A stretch of DNA of 64,000 nucleotides from Gadus chalcogrammus (Eukaryota > Chordata > Actinopteri > Gadiformes > Gadidae). The stretch covers positions 186,001-250,000 of the forward strand of contig NC_079412.1 in NCBI RefSeq assembly GCF_026213295.1. Reading direction: 5' to 3'. Under the pieces are notes generated by a model, which was not told the DNA's origin, ran no database searches, and saw only the letters and a program-made list of their open reading frames with translations. Below, piece after piece: positions 43,483 through 54,853 of this stretch. A program made the translations under genes and the position numbers. Position 1 is the first letter of the stretch; the number at the start of each line of letters is the position of its first letter.

Positions 43483-44013
43483 CACGACTCTAAAAAATTC
43501 TCGACTTCTCCTCTGTCCCCGTTACATTCGTCGAGGGTCCAGCCGCATGTTTATGTACAGTTCCACCGCTAAAAACTTCATCCCAGCGCTGTGGTCTGAC
43601 CACAGCTCACCCACCGGCTCCCGCACTTCCTCTCCGTGTCATCACAACAACACACGTCATCAGAACGCAACCAGAGTGAACACCTTCAACCTCCGTCCAA
43701 TTCCTACTTCCGCCCCATCAATTTCAAAACAAAAGCACGTAAAAGTCGCCCTCTTCAACACAAGATCCCTCAACAATAAAAGTCTCATTATCAATTAATT
43801 CATCATCGACCAACAACTTGACCTCCTGTGCCTTAATGAAACATGGCAAAAACCCCTGGATTATTTTTCACTAAACCAAACCACCTCTGCTAGATTTTCC
43901 TACCTGGACAACCCACGCTCTGAGATCAGAGGAGGGGGCATTGCTGCCATCTACCAACAAGACCTCCAACCTCGCCCTCTCACCATCCCTGCTGCTCCAT
44001 CTTTTGAACACCT
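43483..44013 (+). pseudogene. LINE ORF2 endonuclease, first half
   Basis: Basic N-terminal region, then VALFNTRSLNNKS, LLCLNETWQ (catalytic Glu) and RGGGIAAIY, ending EHLAFKF at the RTE insertion. A stop interrupts at about 43797. The protein is the APE nuclease of an L2-like LINE. Confidence 0.82.
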
Positions 44014-44947
44014 GGCTTTTAAATTCTTCTTTCTTTCTTTATGCCCGTTCCTCCGGCCTGGAGCATAGGCCATCGACGACGACTCTCCACCCAGCACGGC
44101 TCTGGGCTCTCTTCTCCGCCTCCACCCAGCTGGATCCAAGCCTCTTCAGCTCCGCCTCTGTGTCCCGTCTCCAGGTGTTCCTGGGGCGGCCTCTCTTCCG
44201 CTTCCCCTGGGGGTTCCAGGTCAGGGCCTGCCGTGTGATGCTATCTGCGGGTTTTCTCGGTGTGTGGCCTATCCATCCCCATTTTCATCTCAGGATCTGT
44301 TCTGCTACTGGCTCCTGGCTTCCTCTCTCCCACAGCTCTTTGTTGTTGTTTTTTTCTGGCCACCGGATTTTAAAGATGCGTCTCAGAGAGGTGTTTATAA
44401 AGGTCTGGATCATCTGTAACGTCTTCTTCGTCATTCTCCACGTCTCTGAACCATAGAGAAGGATGCTTTTGACATTAGTGTTGAAGATGCGCACTTTAGT
44501 TGATGTTGCTATTTCTTTGGAGGCCCAGATGTTCTTCAGGATAATGAAAGCTACTCTGGCTTTGCCTACCCTGGCCAAGACATCGGTGTCTGTGCCCCCC
44601 TGATGGTCTATGGTGCTACCAAGGTAGGTGAAGGAGTCAACTTCCTGAATGGGTCTGTCATCTATATTGACAGGGTTGGTGGTAGGGGTGTTAATCCTCA
44701 TCAGTTTAGTCTTCTCCTTGTTTATCCTGAGGCCTGTTCCAAGGGATGTTGTTGCCAGTTTTGTAGTCTTGTCTTGCATCTGCTTGTGATTATGGGACAG
44801 ACTAGCCAGGTCATCAGCGAAGTCGAGGTCTTCAAGTTGTTTCCAGAGGGTCCACTGTATGCCGGTCTTGCTTCCTGTTGTGATGGTCTTCATAATCCAG
44901 TCAATGACTAGAAGAAACAGGAAAGGTGACAGACAGGCTTTTAAATT
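44014..44947 (-). mobile_element. RTE-like LINE fragment with 12-bp duplication
   Basis: Insert 44026-44935, flanked by GGCTTTTAAATT (44014-44025, 44936-44947). The 3' end on the minus strand is an AAAGAAAGAAG tail. It encodes RT from the LDFADDLASLSH motif onward through SFTYLGSTID, ARVGKARVAF, LLYGSETWRM and RWPEKN. After a stop it continues WIGHTPRKPADS, GKRKRGRPRNTW and W-VVVDGLCS. These are hallmarks of RTE-clade ORF2 C-termini. 5' truncated. Confidence 0.9.
44285..44935 (-). pseudogene. RTE-like reverse transcriptase, C-terminal part
   Basis: About 217 codons inside the insert; the frame's apparent start at 44980 belongs to the host LINE. It contains RT motif FADD (residues following LEDLD), the INKEKTKLM block and the C-terminal thumb. 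A TGA near 44285 interrupts it before the GRPRNTW region. Confidence 0.82.
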
Positions 44948-46699
44948 ACCCGGCCCAAAACCTCTCATCATTGCAATCATCTAACGCCCCCCCAAACCCA
45001 ATCCATCATTTCTACCAGAACTCTCTGAATTCATCACCGCACTCTCCTCAATCTCACCATCTGTTTTACTTCTCTGTGATTTCAACCTACACATTGACTC
45101 CCCGGACTGTAAATATGCCATGGACTTTCTGGACCTTATCAACTGCCTCGGCTTCACCCAACACATCAACTTTCCCACCCACAACCATGGACACATCTTA
45201 GACCTGGTTTGCTCCATTGGCCTCCACATCCACAATATCTCCAGCACTGACCTCTCCATATCTGACCAGCTGGCCATCACACTTGTCGTTGACACTCCCG
45301 CCCCCCAACTCAAACAGGACAGCACAATCACTTTCCGCAACATTAAATTCATCTGCCCAGTCTCTCTCTCCACCTGCATATCAAACACTCTTTCCAGCCT
45401 CACCTTTCCTGCAAATCCAACCCCCATGGACCTCGTCAACATCTAATACAGCACACTGTCTTCATCCCTCAACAAACTGGCCCCCCTGAAAACCAAAACT
45501 GTCACCTTCACTCACTCGGCTCCCTGGTTCACCCCGGAACTTCACAAATTAAAAAAACAACTGCGACAACTAGAACGACTCCACAAGAAAACCGGTCTCG
45601 CATACAAAGAGCACACAAACCTCTACAAATCAGCACTAAACAAAGCCCGTTCAGTATACTACTCTGGCATCATTCACTCTGGATCCTCCAACCCACGCAC
45701 CCTGTTTTCCAACATAAATAAACTCCTCAAGCCCCCCGACAACATTTCATCCTCATTTACCCCGGAGAAATGCAACAACCTCATTTCATTTTTCAACTCC
45801 AAAATAGAAAACATCCACAACCAGCTTGCAACCTCCTCTGCCTCAACCCCGGTCCCCGAACCCACACCTCCTTCATCCTCAGACCACCGGCTCTCTACCT
45901 TCTCACCGATAACCACTGCAGACCTCTCCAAAATACTCTCCACCATGAAATCATCCACCTCCCCCCTGGACCCCATGCCCTCTGAACTCGTCAAAGCCTG
46001 TTTTACCTCTCTCGCCCCACTGATCACTGACACCATCAACTCCTCCCTTACCTCTGGCACTGTCCCCCCACCTCTTAAACTTGCTGCCATCACCCCTCTC
46101 CTTAAAAAACCTGGTCTTGACTCTGACGACCCCAACAATTTCAGACCCATCTCCAACCTCACATTCATCTCAAAATTACTGGAAAGAGCCATCGCAACTC
46201 AACTCAAGAAGTACCTCCTCTCCAATAACCTATATGAAACATTCCAATCCGGCTTTAGAACCCACCACAGCACTGTAACAGCACTAATCAAAGTCGCAAA
46301 CGATCTCCTACTCTCCTCTGATTCCGGCTCCCTCACCATTCTTCTCCTCCTGGACCTCAGTGCTGCCTTCGACACCGTCAACCACTCCATCCTCCTCAGC
46401 CGCCTGAAATCCTTAGGCATCACTGACACCGCCCTCTCCTGGTTCAACTCATACCTGTCAGAAAGATTTCACTATATCGCCATAAACAACCACAAATCCC
46501 CCACCACCCCTGTCTCACACGGAGTCCCCCAAGGCTCAGTGCTTGGCCCCATCCTCTTCATCCTCTATATGCTCCCACTTGGCCACATCATCCGCCGCCA
46601 TGGACTTCACTTTCACTGCTATGCCGACGACACTCAACTCTACATCACCACCAAAACCATCACTCCAGCTATTCTGTCCACCCTCACCAACTGCCTCAC
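44936..46699 (+). pseudogene. LINE ORF2: endonuclease second half and RT
   Basis: Continues the endonuclease with LLCDFNLHIDS (the usual GDFN Gly is Cys here), HILDLV and the region ending SDQLAI (His expected, Gln seen). After a stop near 45444 it goes on through APWFTPELHK into [53 protein letters not shown] and [10 protein letters not shown]. It ends at LTNCLT, where repeat R begins. The endonuclease changes suggest loss of activity. Confidence 0.85.
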
Positions 46700-47523
46700 C
46701 CATTGGCGTCAGTTTGGTTTGAAATGTGCTGGGGACAGAGATTCGGAAGTGCATTTTTAGAAGTGCTGGGTACAATGAGGATGCACTCCTTTTTCTCTCT
46801 TTAGTGCCGGTAATGAAAGGTTCTGAAAGACGGCATAACCATGTAGCTAATTACTAAGGAATAAAATGTATACAAAATCTGTCTGGCACGTTTTATGAAG
46901 AAAACGTTTTCAAAAAGCATCGGACATATGACCCACTATGTTCTGCTCCATGTATCCAATGTTGACAACGTGACATGGTATGGCTAAGCTAACAACAACA
47001 AGAGGAGCTAGGAAAGGAATTTAAGGGCCAAAGGTGTGGCTACACACAGCACTACAAAAGTCGTCAAAAAATAATAATATTTGTTGCACAGCTGAACGCT
47101 GTATCACATCAGGAGCTGGCTGTTCTAAATTCACAACATGCATTCCATCAAAACTAGCCTACATCAGGCATTCTGACCAATACTCATGAACTCTTGTTGT
47201 CACTTTGTGTCAACAAGAGACTGACTCCACCGACTATCAATTGCAAGTTAAAACAGCCAACCACTTGATTGCAAAAAACACAAAAGACCTCGCCACAGCA
47301 CCAGCAAATCTTAAGCAATAAATATCGCTTCTTACCTTTATTTATGTGGCAGTGGTCTGCAGATGCATCCCGTGGTGTAGCCTGCCACATCCATTTAGTT
47401 CAACAGGTTATCGTTCTGATACTGTCCATGGTACTAGCAACCTGCTCTGGTGCTTCTTACCTATGTATTCAGGCTAAAATGACTTGATGCCTCATCATCC
47501 CAGCCAAAGAGTATTGGTATTAT
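46700..47523 (+). repeat. Unclassified interspersed repeat R, copy 2
   Basis: Same repeat as 8572-9557, here on the plus strand, about 160 bases shorter. It starts CCATTGGCGTCAG after LINE codons for NCLT and ends GAGTATTGGTATTA. Both copies sit directly after LINE RT coding sequence, though at different points of the protein. Confidence 0.75.
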
Positions 47524-47640
47524 TAGTAATGGCTACTTGCCAAATCGAAAAAATAACTTCACACAGTGTGTCTTTTTCCAATGTATTTGTTATCATTCGT
47601 AGCGTTGATCAGCAGAGAAACAATTCGACAAAGTTGAATT

Positions 47641-48390
47641 GTCCTATGTTCCCCGGGTCCTATGTTCCCCTCTTTGTATGAGACTGGGGAACATAGGACC
47701 CTTTTTTAAAAAAAGGGACCTATGTTCCCCGCTTTTCCCAAAAAGGGTCCTATGTTCCCCGATATGTATGCGACCGGGGAACATAGGACCCTTTTTAAAA
47801 AAAAGGGTTATATGTTCCCCGGTCTGTTACTTTTTCCACCATTACTGCCAAATTCCGGCCGAGATAACCAATAAACAAACCCCAAGAAGCCCAATTCCTA
47901 CGAGAGCTCCCCGCGCTACGGCCATCCGGAGGCGCACAGAGCTTTTGGCCGTGATATTATTATACAATTATATTACATTATATACTATTATATAAAGAGC
48001 TCCGGGAGTCGCAAACGGCAACAATAACTTTCTCCTCCATGCTGCAGTTCACCCCGGACTGCACTGCACTGAGTTGGCCGGTTGAACGGTGATTGGCTGT
48101 TACGTTACACATGTCACTCAGTGGCCACGCTGTTGAACGCCGATTGGCTGTTATCACGCGGATGTCGCGTCAAAGTTTAATATTTTAAAGATTGATAGAT
48201 TGCGGGGAACATAGGACCCTTTTCCCAGAAAAGGGTCCTTTGTTCCCCGCTTTTCCCAAAAAGGGTCCTATGCTCCCCGGTATGTATGGCTACTGGGGAA
48301 CATAGGACCCTTTTTGTGAAAAACGGGGAACATAGGACCTTTTTTTAAAAAAAGGGTCCGATGTTCCCCGAGTGGGGAACATAGGACCCG
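47641..48390. repeat. Foldback array of CCTATGTTCCCC motifs
   Basis: About fifteen copies of CCTATGTTCCCC or its inverse GGGGAACATAGG. Seven are at 47641-47822 and eight at 48203-48390, around a 380-base core. The outer edges are inverted (TATGTTCCCCGGGTCC). Neighbouring motifs are joined by A/T-rich CCCTTTTT spacers, so the array can form several hairpins. It looks like a non-autonomous foldback element. No transposase or clear duplication. Confidence 0.75.
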
Positions 48391-48397
48391 GGGAACA

Positions 48398-48640
48398 TAA
48401 ACATACATTTCAAGATCCTCCTCACCACCTACAAAGCCCTAAACAACCTTGCCCCCTCATACCTGACGGATCTCCTCCAACGCCCCATTCGCCAACACCC
48501 TCATCCCCATCACCAGGACCAAATACCGCACCATAGGGGACAGTGCCTTTGCCATTGCCGCCCCTACCCTCTGGAACTCCATCCCCCTGGCCAGCCGTAA
48601 CTCTGATCACTGCCGTCTTTCAAAAGTCGTCTCAAAACCC
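48398..48640 (+). pseudogene. LINE ORF2 C-terminus
   Basis: Frame reading FKILLTTYKALNNLAPSYL and then, after shifts, TLWNSIPL, then a KSRLKTHLF-like end. This is the terminal module of the same L2-like LINE. It is followed by about 170 bases of 3' untranslated DNA to GTAAAGCGTCTTTGG. Confidence 0.75.
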
Positions 48641-48814
48641 ATCTCTTCAACATCACTTACAACACCTGACAAATCTTTTTTCACCCTCTCTCTTTCTTAT
48701 TTTCCTATCTTTCTCTGTATTGATGTTTTGGAGTATTTGTATGCATGCATGTATGTACTTTACTGTCCATTCGTATCCTTTTTGTTTTGTGTTTTTGTAA
48801 AGCGTCTTTGGGTA

Positions 48815-48960
48815 CTCTTCTACTTCCTATTGTAGTAGCCTACACTGTGTTTAGGCTTGTGGAGGCCAAGCCTAAACACATTGAAGGCTACTACAATAGG
48901 AAGTAGAAGAGATTACCTGTTTGGTAAGTGGATTTTAAGGGGTGTTTTGTTCAGTAGACG
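48815..48960. repeat. Palindromic MITE P1, right piece
   Basis: CTCTTCTACTTCC ... GGAAGTAGAAGAG hairpin with GTGTTTAGGC / GCCTAAACAC inside, followed by the full right arm with ACCTGTTTGGTAAG and AAGGGGTGTTTTG. Left arm remainder is at 37625-37654. Confidence 0.85.
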
Positions 48961-49004
48961 TGTAGGAATTGAGCTATTCTTGAAAGAGTTGTGTCTACAA
49001 GAGC

Positions 49005-49133
49005 TTTTAGAACAGGGGTGCCCAACCTTTTTTGACCCAAGATCTACTTTTCAAGTAGCCAACCTCCCGAGATCTACCAGCAAACCTACCTTCAAGCGGG
49101 GAGGGGGGGGGGGGGGTAGAGAACAATTGTTGA

Positions 49134-49166
<33 letters not shown>

Positions 49167-49528
49167 GTATCGTGAACCTACGGACTTCAGTGGGGGTTTC
49201 ATTCCGTCTGCGCACGGCACCTTCTCAACGATAATCAATAATCTTCCTCCCACTCGGGTGAAAATGGTAGGGTCTTTAGCTTGTTTCCCCACAGCCATGC
49301 CAACGTTTAGGAGTGTGTAACTACTGTTGACGGCTTTCAACTGCTGTTAACAGCACATGCGCTACCGCACGTATATGTCCCGCGCAAATTTAATTTTATT
49401 AAAAAAAAAAATAAAAAAATAAAAAACTTTTTTTTTTTTTTTTTCTTCACCCCTCGCGATCGACTTGGGATCTGTCGGCGATCTACTGGTAGACCGCGAT
49501 CGACTGGTTGGGCACCCCTGTTTTAGAA
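49005..49528. mobile_element. hAT MITE with long poly-G tract
   Basis: Element 49013-49520, ends CAGGGGTGCCCAACC and GGTTGGGCACCCCTG, flanked by TTTTAGAA on both sides. It contains 31 consecutive G at 49135-49165, a shorter G run near 49103, and A/T homopolymer runs near 49400-49445. It has GATCTAC-type inverted subterminal motifs and no coding capacity. Confidence 0.9.
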
Positions 49529-49722
49529 TATAGAAAAGGGTGTCCTTGCACTGGTATAGCACTTGGGCACATTTCACCATTAGGGAACTACACATTAGAA
49601 TATCCTCTATGTATGTGTGTCAGGGGACTTTCCATGTCATCTTGCCAAGTTTTTGCGTCATGTTAGCCACATACAATTCCTCTATTAGATGTGCCTTGAA
49701 GTGCAGTGCCCTGACTGTGAGC
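49529..49722. other. Unassigned spacer
   Basis: About 190 bases between the hAT MITE and P2. No gene or repeat recognised. Confidence 0.4.
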
Positions 49723-49902
49723 TAAACAAAACACCCCTGAAATCCTCTTGCCAAACAGTTCATCTCTTCTACTTCCTATTGTAGTAGCCTACAATGTGTT
49801 TAGGCCTGTGGAGGCTATGCCTAAACACATTGTAGGCTACTACAATAGGAAGTAGAAGAGATGACCTGTTTGGTAAGAAGATTTTAAGGGGTGTTTTGTT
49901 TA
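49723..49902. repeat. Palindromic MITE P2 (complete)
   Basis: About 90-base arms: AAACAAAACACCCCTGAAAT ... and inverse ... AAGGGGTGTTTTGTTTA. The centre is GTGTTTAGGCCTGTGGAGG, then the inverse. Nearly the whole element can fold on itself. P1 (split) and P3 (partial) are sister copies. Confidence 0.88.
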
Positions 49903-50011
49903 TTAGACGTGTAGGAATTGAGCTATTCTTGAAAGAGTTGTGTCTTATTGTATGTTTCAAGTTTTGATTTGTGCGGTTACTATACAAAAATTGTAAATAT
50001 TGAGATATAGT

Positions 50012-53000
50012 TTAACCCATTTACTCCTAAAACGCCTGCCAAAAACGCTATAAAAACCTATGTATAATAGATATAAATGTCCCTTATCTCCTGAGGGTTT
50101 TCTGAAAATACTAAGAATTGTCACGTCTATGAAAACCTATAATATCAAGCCTGCTGTTAGCGGCATAGAAACATGAAATAAAGTGCATTTTAAGTGTAAG
50201 ACTCACAGGTTGTTATTAAAACATGCTCCTTTAGGGGGGCCTAAACATAGCAACTCATTTTTATAAAGAATCTGCAAAATCAGAGTTGGTAAGGAAAAAA
50301 TACGTTTATATCATCAAAGGTAACATATCAGGCGAAATGCGCAGAAGTACATTTTAAAACATGACCAACAACACAGAACAACGGACACACACACACGATG
50401 CATCTCTCGTGGCGAAGGACGTGATGCGTGAAGCACTCGCGGTGCCTGCACCCCATCAGCGTGGACCCAGGACGCACTTCGGTGCCGCTGTGCTTCAGAG
50501 AACACTCCCTGCAGGTCTTCCTCTTTGTGTTTAGCTGGACCAGGTCATGCTCAGCAGAAGCTCCAATTGGGCTGGTGGGGAGCACCTGGGGAGCACTTTC
50601 TTTTGGTGACCGGGACGATCAGCTCCATGGTCAGATCCTCCAGCCAGTCCTTTGTAGCCCCCCCCTCCTATATTTCCAGTCGGCTCCTCCTGCAGACCTG
50701 GCAGCCACAAAGGCAATTGTAGCACGCCACCGTGGGAGAAATAAAAAAAAGCCTCCTCCACCACTTTGTAGACCTAGTGCGGGATCTGGTAGTATCCCAC
50801 CATCTGGTCCAGCAGGGTCTACCCCTTCATTGCTGCTGGTAGTCAGCAAGGCAGGCTGGCACACGAACCTCCACTTGGCGTTGACCATTCGCCTTCCTCC
50901 TTACTGACCCAAAAGCTGTCGGGTCATGGAAATTTGACAGGGACCATCACTGCCTGGTGTCCGGCCATATGCAGAAGGTCAGTTCATCCTGCTGCGCCAC
51001 CTTGAATTGGTTGCATGTTCATGCCGAGCCTGCTTCGTGAGGTCCTTGCTCTTGGGGAGGCCCTTTCTATTGGCACGCACCGTCCCCACAAGCTGTGTAC
51101 CCCCCCTGGTCTTGAGGTCCATCATCAATGGGACACCGGTGTAAAAGTTATCCATGGTATATGGGGTGAGGTTGGATCCAAAGTAAGGTTTGGCCAGGTC
51201 CATCACAATTCTGTGAGCCAGGTCTTTCCTCAGCCTTACCCTGAATAGCCCCAGTGTAAATCGAAATTATTGACATAGCCTGTCTACTTTCCGCCAGTCA
51301 ACCACACCTTTACTCCCCACTTCACTGGCTTCATGGGGATGTACTGCCAGAAGGCCAGGCGGTCCCTTGAACTTCACCATGGACTCATCCACGTGACAAG
51401 CCATTGACCTCATAGATATCCTGGAATTTGCAGGAGGGGTCCATGGAAATCCCCGTAGCTTCCAGAGCATGTCGACTTGTCCACAGCAGGGTTCCATGTT
51501 CATCTTTGAGATGGAGTATCTAAAATGCACATAAGATTAATGAGTTTATGCCTAAACATTGCCATCATTTTTGTTGTATGTTGTATGATGCCGGGAATTG
51601 GCAATACTACAAACGGTTGTGCTGTGGTTTAGACCGAGAAATACCCCAGAATCGTATCTTGTGTGGCCAAGCTAGTTTGTGCCATTACAAATAAATTTAA
51701 TAATACTAAAGTTACAAATAATTGTACATTACAGGTTACGTTGAGTTCATGGATAAAGGGAAGCGACCACCCAAGCTAAACTACTACTTACATGAGGATT
51801 GTAGCAGTTACCATCTTTCTAGGGCTTTGACTTTTGCCCAAAAAGCAATTCGAAGTTTGTTTGTTTTATTATATTAATATTCAGCTAATAATTAGTGCTG
51901 TTAATATTGTTGTTGATTTTTTTTGTTTGATATTCGAAATATATTCTAATAACAAATTTCGAGTCAAAGCCCTACTATCTTCTCTACAAGTAGTGAAGCT
52001 ACTGCCCAACACTGCTATTTATTATGCTATTAATTATTATGGCATTATTATATCAATAGTAGCAGAAGGCTGTAGCACCACTATCATTACTGGCCATGAC
52101 GGAGACGTCAGTGCGCTAACGCTACCGTAAGACATAGGAACTCGGAAGAGAGCGCAAGAATACAAATCATTACCTCCAGATCATGTCAAAACGATCCCGT
52201 GCCATGGCCTTGGGGACGTGTGTTTGGTACAGCCACTTGGTCTGCCTCCAATAATTCCTGCGTGCTGGCAGTTTCAGGACCCCAAAAGTGAAGCAGAGCC
52301 CGACAAACGTTTTCATCTCGGTTTTGGAGATGGGGTTCCACTTCGAATTGGATGGGGTTTGGCCGCGCGTCTGATCCGCATATAAATTAGTTTGGGTCAC
52401 CAACATGTCCCAAAGTTCATCGTCGACTATCCGTGAAAACACCCCAAGGGGGGTTTCATCCATGGCAATCGGCTGCTTCGGTCCCGGTTTTTGCGTGAAC
52501 TGCCTTGGATTTCGGGGCATGTATCCATCCGTCGTCCAGTCCACCTGAATCCCGCAAAGTCTTCGTCGTCCTCCTCCTCTCCTTCGACCCAAAATTCCCA
52601 CTCCTGGGCTCGATCCAAAGGATCATCAGGTACAAAACCTTCTACCTCCACCTCCCTCTCAAACTCCCCACTCTCTCCCAACTCCACATCGCTGCCGTCG
52701 CTGTCACAGTACTCGTTGCTAGCCATTTTTGCCGGGGATTTATTTATTTATTTTTTATTTATAGGTTTGCGATTTTATTTGATTGACGTGATTGTCGGCC
52801 AACAACGACATTTGGGTGGTCACGTGGTTTTTAAAGACCCACCTCATGTGTATTTGAACCAATGACAGTGCATTCTATGCTGCATGCGTCAAGAAAATGA
52901 CGACATATCAAAATGCTGCGCTACGCAGCAGCCGGCAGGAGACTCAAAGCTGCGCTACGCAGCAACCGGCGGGAGTTGAAATTCTGCGCCGCGCAGCATC

Positions 53001-53017
53001 CGGCACGAATGGGTTAA
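50012..53017 (-). mobile_element. piggyBac element with TTAA duplications
   Basis: Element 50016-53013, TTAA at 50012-50015 and 53014-53017. Short inverted ends (CCCATT / AATGGG). Near the right end there are three imperfect palindromes GCTGCGCTACGCAGCA (52914-53000), each followed by a CCGGC motif. It encodes a minus-strand transposase that is broken. Confidence 0.88.
50330..52726 (-). pseudogene. piggyBac transposase, decayed (second family)
   Basis: Minus strand. ATG at 52726 opens an acidic N-terminus (EYCDSDGSDVELG). A shifted frame continues LWDMLVTQTNLYAD and FVGLCFTFGVLKLP, up to a donor at about 52175. After an intron (to about 51519) come HVDESMVKFKG (first catalytic Asp) and, further on, YTMDNFYTG (second). 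Then VGTVRANRKGLP, and a Cys-rich C-terminus (CRECS, CFTHHVL, CIVCV). Several frame breaks are present (52450, 51270, 50980). It differs clearly from the piggyBac at 30 kb. Confidence 0.82.
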
Positions 53018-53044
53018 TAGACGTGTAGGAATTGAGCTATTTCT

Positions 53045-53147
53045 GAAATCCACTTGCCAAACAGGTCATCTCTTCTACTTCCTATTGTAGTAGCCTTCAA
53101 TGTGTTTAGGCTTGTGGAGGCCAAGCCTAAACACATTGTAGGCTGCT
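53045..53147. repeat. Palindromic MITE P3 (right arm truncated)
   Basis: Left arm GAAATCCACTTGCC, then the TCTTCTACTTCC hairpin; it breaks off after GTAGGCTGCTTG. It starts just right of the piggyBac element. Confidence 0.8.
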
Positions 53148-53248
53148 TGAAAATGTTTAGTAGCCTACAGATACCAAAATAAATACATAATTTGTGAAAG
53201 TAAAATCTTCTTTTTTTTTTTTTTTACATTGTATTGCATTTTGTAGAA

Positions 53249-53390
53249 ATATATATATATATATTATATATATATATATCTTTTGTAAAAAATAATAATT
53301 TGCGTTAATCGCGCGTTAAAAAAATTAACGCAGTTAAAATTGGTTTGCGTTAACGCTGTTAATAACGCGTTTAACTGATAGCTCTAATAT
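53249..53390. repeat. AT microsatellite and hAT-terminus-like remnant
   Basis: (AT)n at about 53251-53279, then repeated GTTAACGC / GCGTTAAT motifs (53300-53375) like the subterminal region of a common fish hAT family, then more (AT)n to 53400. Confidence 0.5.
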
Positions 53391-53562
53391 ATATATATAT
53401 CAGTGGAGGCTTCTCCATTGAGGAGAGGGAGGAAGATCCTCCTTAACATTGTTGAGAATAAAAATGTAGATTGCCCAGACTACTGTAATGAATTAATGCC
53501 CTTAAATATGATTACTTTAATGCCTTTGAATATATAATGTTTGTTTCCCTGGATAAAGGGAC

Positions 53563-54853
53563 ATTAGCACTAGAGGTCGACCGATATGGGTTTTTCTATA
53601 ACCGATGCCGATGCCGATACTTAGAGGTCAGGGTTAACCGATAGCCGATATGGGCTGCCGATTTTTTTGGGCCAATATCTAAAAGTTTTCCCATTAGATT
53701 GCATGCTAAAGCGTCACACTAATAATAAGTAGATGCACACAATTTGTTTTAACATTTTTTAACATTCTTCAACTCTGACTTGAACCTTGAGTCATACATA
53801 CCAGTTTTGTTTGGGCGCAAGTGTTAACTGAAATATTAATTTAAAGAAAAATTAAATAAATATTTTATAAATAAAATAAATTACTTGGAAAATATAAAAA
53901 TATGTTACATAAAAAAAACAGTAGTACTGCAAACACACTAGCAAGGGCAATGCTAAACCCTTTGTGATTTCTCACATTCTTGACTATTAACGTTATACTA
54001 CTTTACTGTGGACGTAGGCTATATACAGACATTGGTCTGAACACGTCACTTCATCAGGCTAACGATCCATTTTTATTCGCAAACACGTTGATAGAAACAC
54101 ACGCAGCTGCACATGTTCTTGAGGTGAATTTTCTTTGATGTAAATAAGATGGAAACTCGGCTATTTTCTGCGTCACCTAAACCACGCTTCTGAACAAATG
54201 TCATACACCGTTCTGAGCTGCTCCATGGCTGCTCTGTGTCTCCAAGCACGGAGCTGCCTGTGAGAGGGGCGGAGTAGCATAACGTAGCGCAACATAATGC
54301 CGCCTCCTCCACCCCACGAACAGAGGGACATTTTTCGACTCCAATACAGGAAAATGTAAGCAGAACTCATAACATTTGGGCCAACATATTACTGTAAGCA
54401 AGCAAGCTGCTACTAGATTTCGAGTAAAGTCCTTCAAGCTAACAGCAAGGACAAGTTAACTGTGAGCCTGTGAACTCAATCAGCTGTAGCCTTAGGTTAC
54501 AGCTCTCGACGGTTGAATGCTTTTCGTTTTTTTTTTTTTTTTCTTTCACTAAGTGAAGCAACACTTCATAGTTTACTTGTAACATATATAACCTAGTAAA
54601 TATGTTACCACCATACAACTTTGAAATAGCAGAATTTAAGCCTTACCTTATCTCCCAGGATTACAAGTTTTGGGTTGGGGTCCTTCACATGCGTTCTGCC
54701 GGTACCAATGACACGGGGCTGCCCGCGGACATGCCTGACTATAAATCGGCGCTACTAAACACAGATATCGGCCGATGCCGATAGATTAAAAAATGACAAA
54801 TATCGGCCCGATACATCGGCCGATCGATATATCGGTCGACCTCTAATTAGCAC
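53563..54853. mobile_element. hAT MITE with perfect 8-bp duplication
   Basis: Element 53571-54845, ends TAGAGGTCGACCGATAT and ATATCGGTCGACCTCTA. Flanks ATTAGCAC on both sides. Subterminal GCCGATA repeats are present. Inside is AT-rich, with a 60-codon frame at 54602 of no known family. Confidence 0.92.

Larger units (their letters stand above)
37655..48814 (+). mobile_element. L2-like LINE with four nested insertions
   Basis: LINE blocks 37655-37729, 43483-44025, 44936-46699 and about 48391-48814. The junctions with the hAT-B and RTE insertions rejoin in frame. It starts at the ORF2 Met (37659). The 3' end is marked by GTAAAGCGTCTTTGGGTA. About 600 bases of RT and thumb coding are absent between 46699 and 48391, where repeat R and a foldback array now lie. 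It is inserted in the palindromic MITE P1 with a possible CTC duplication. Confidence 0.85.

Noticed and set aside
54602..54784. 60-codon plus frame as a gene
   Set aside because: Within a hAT MITE; the C-terminal codons are the GCCGATA terminal repeat and there is no known domain.
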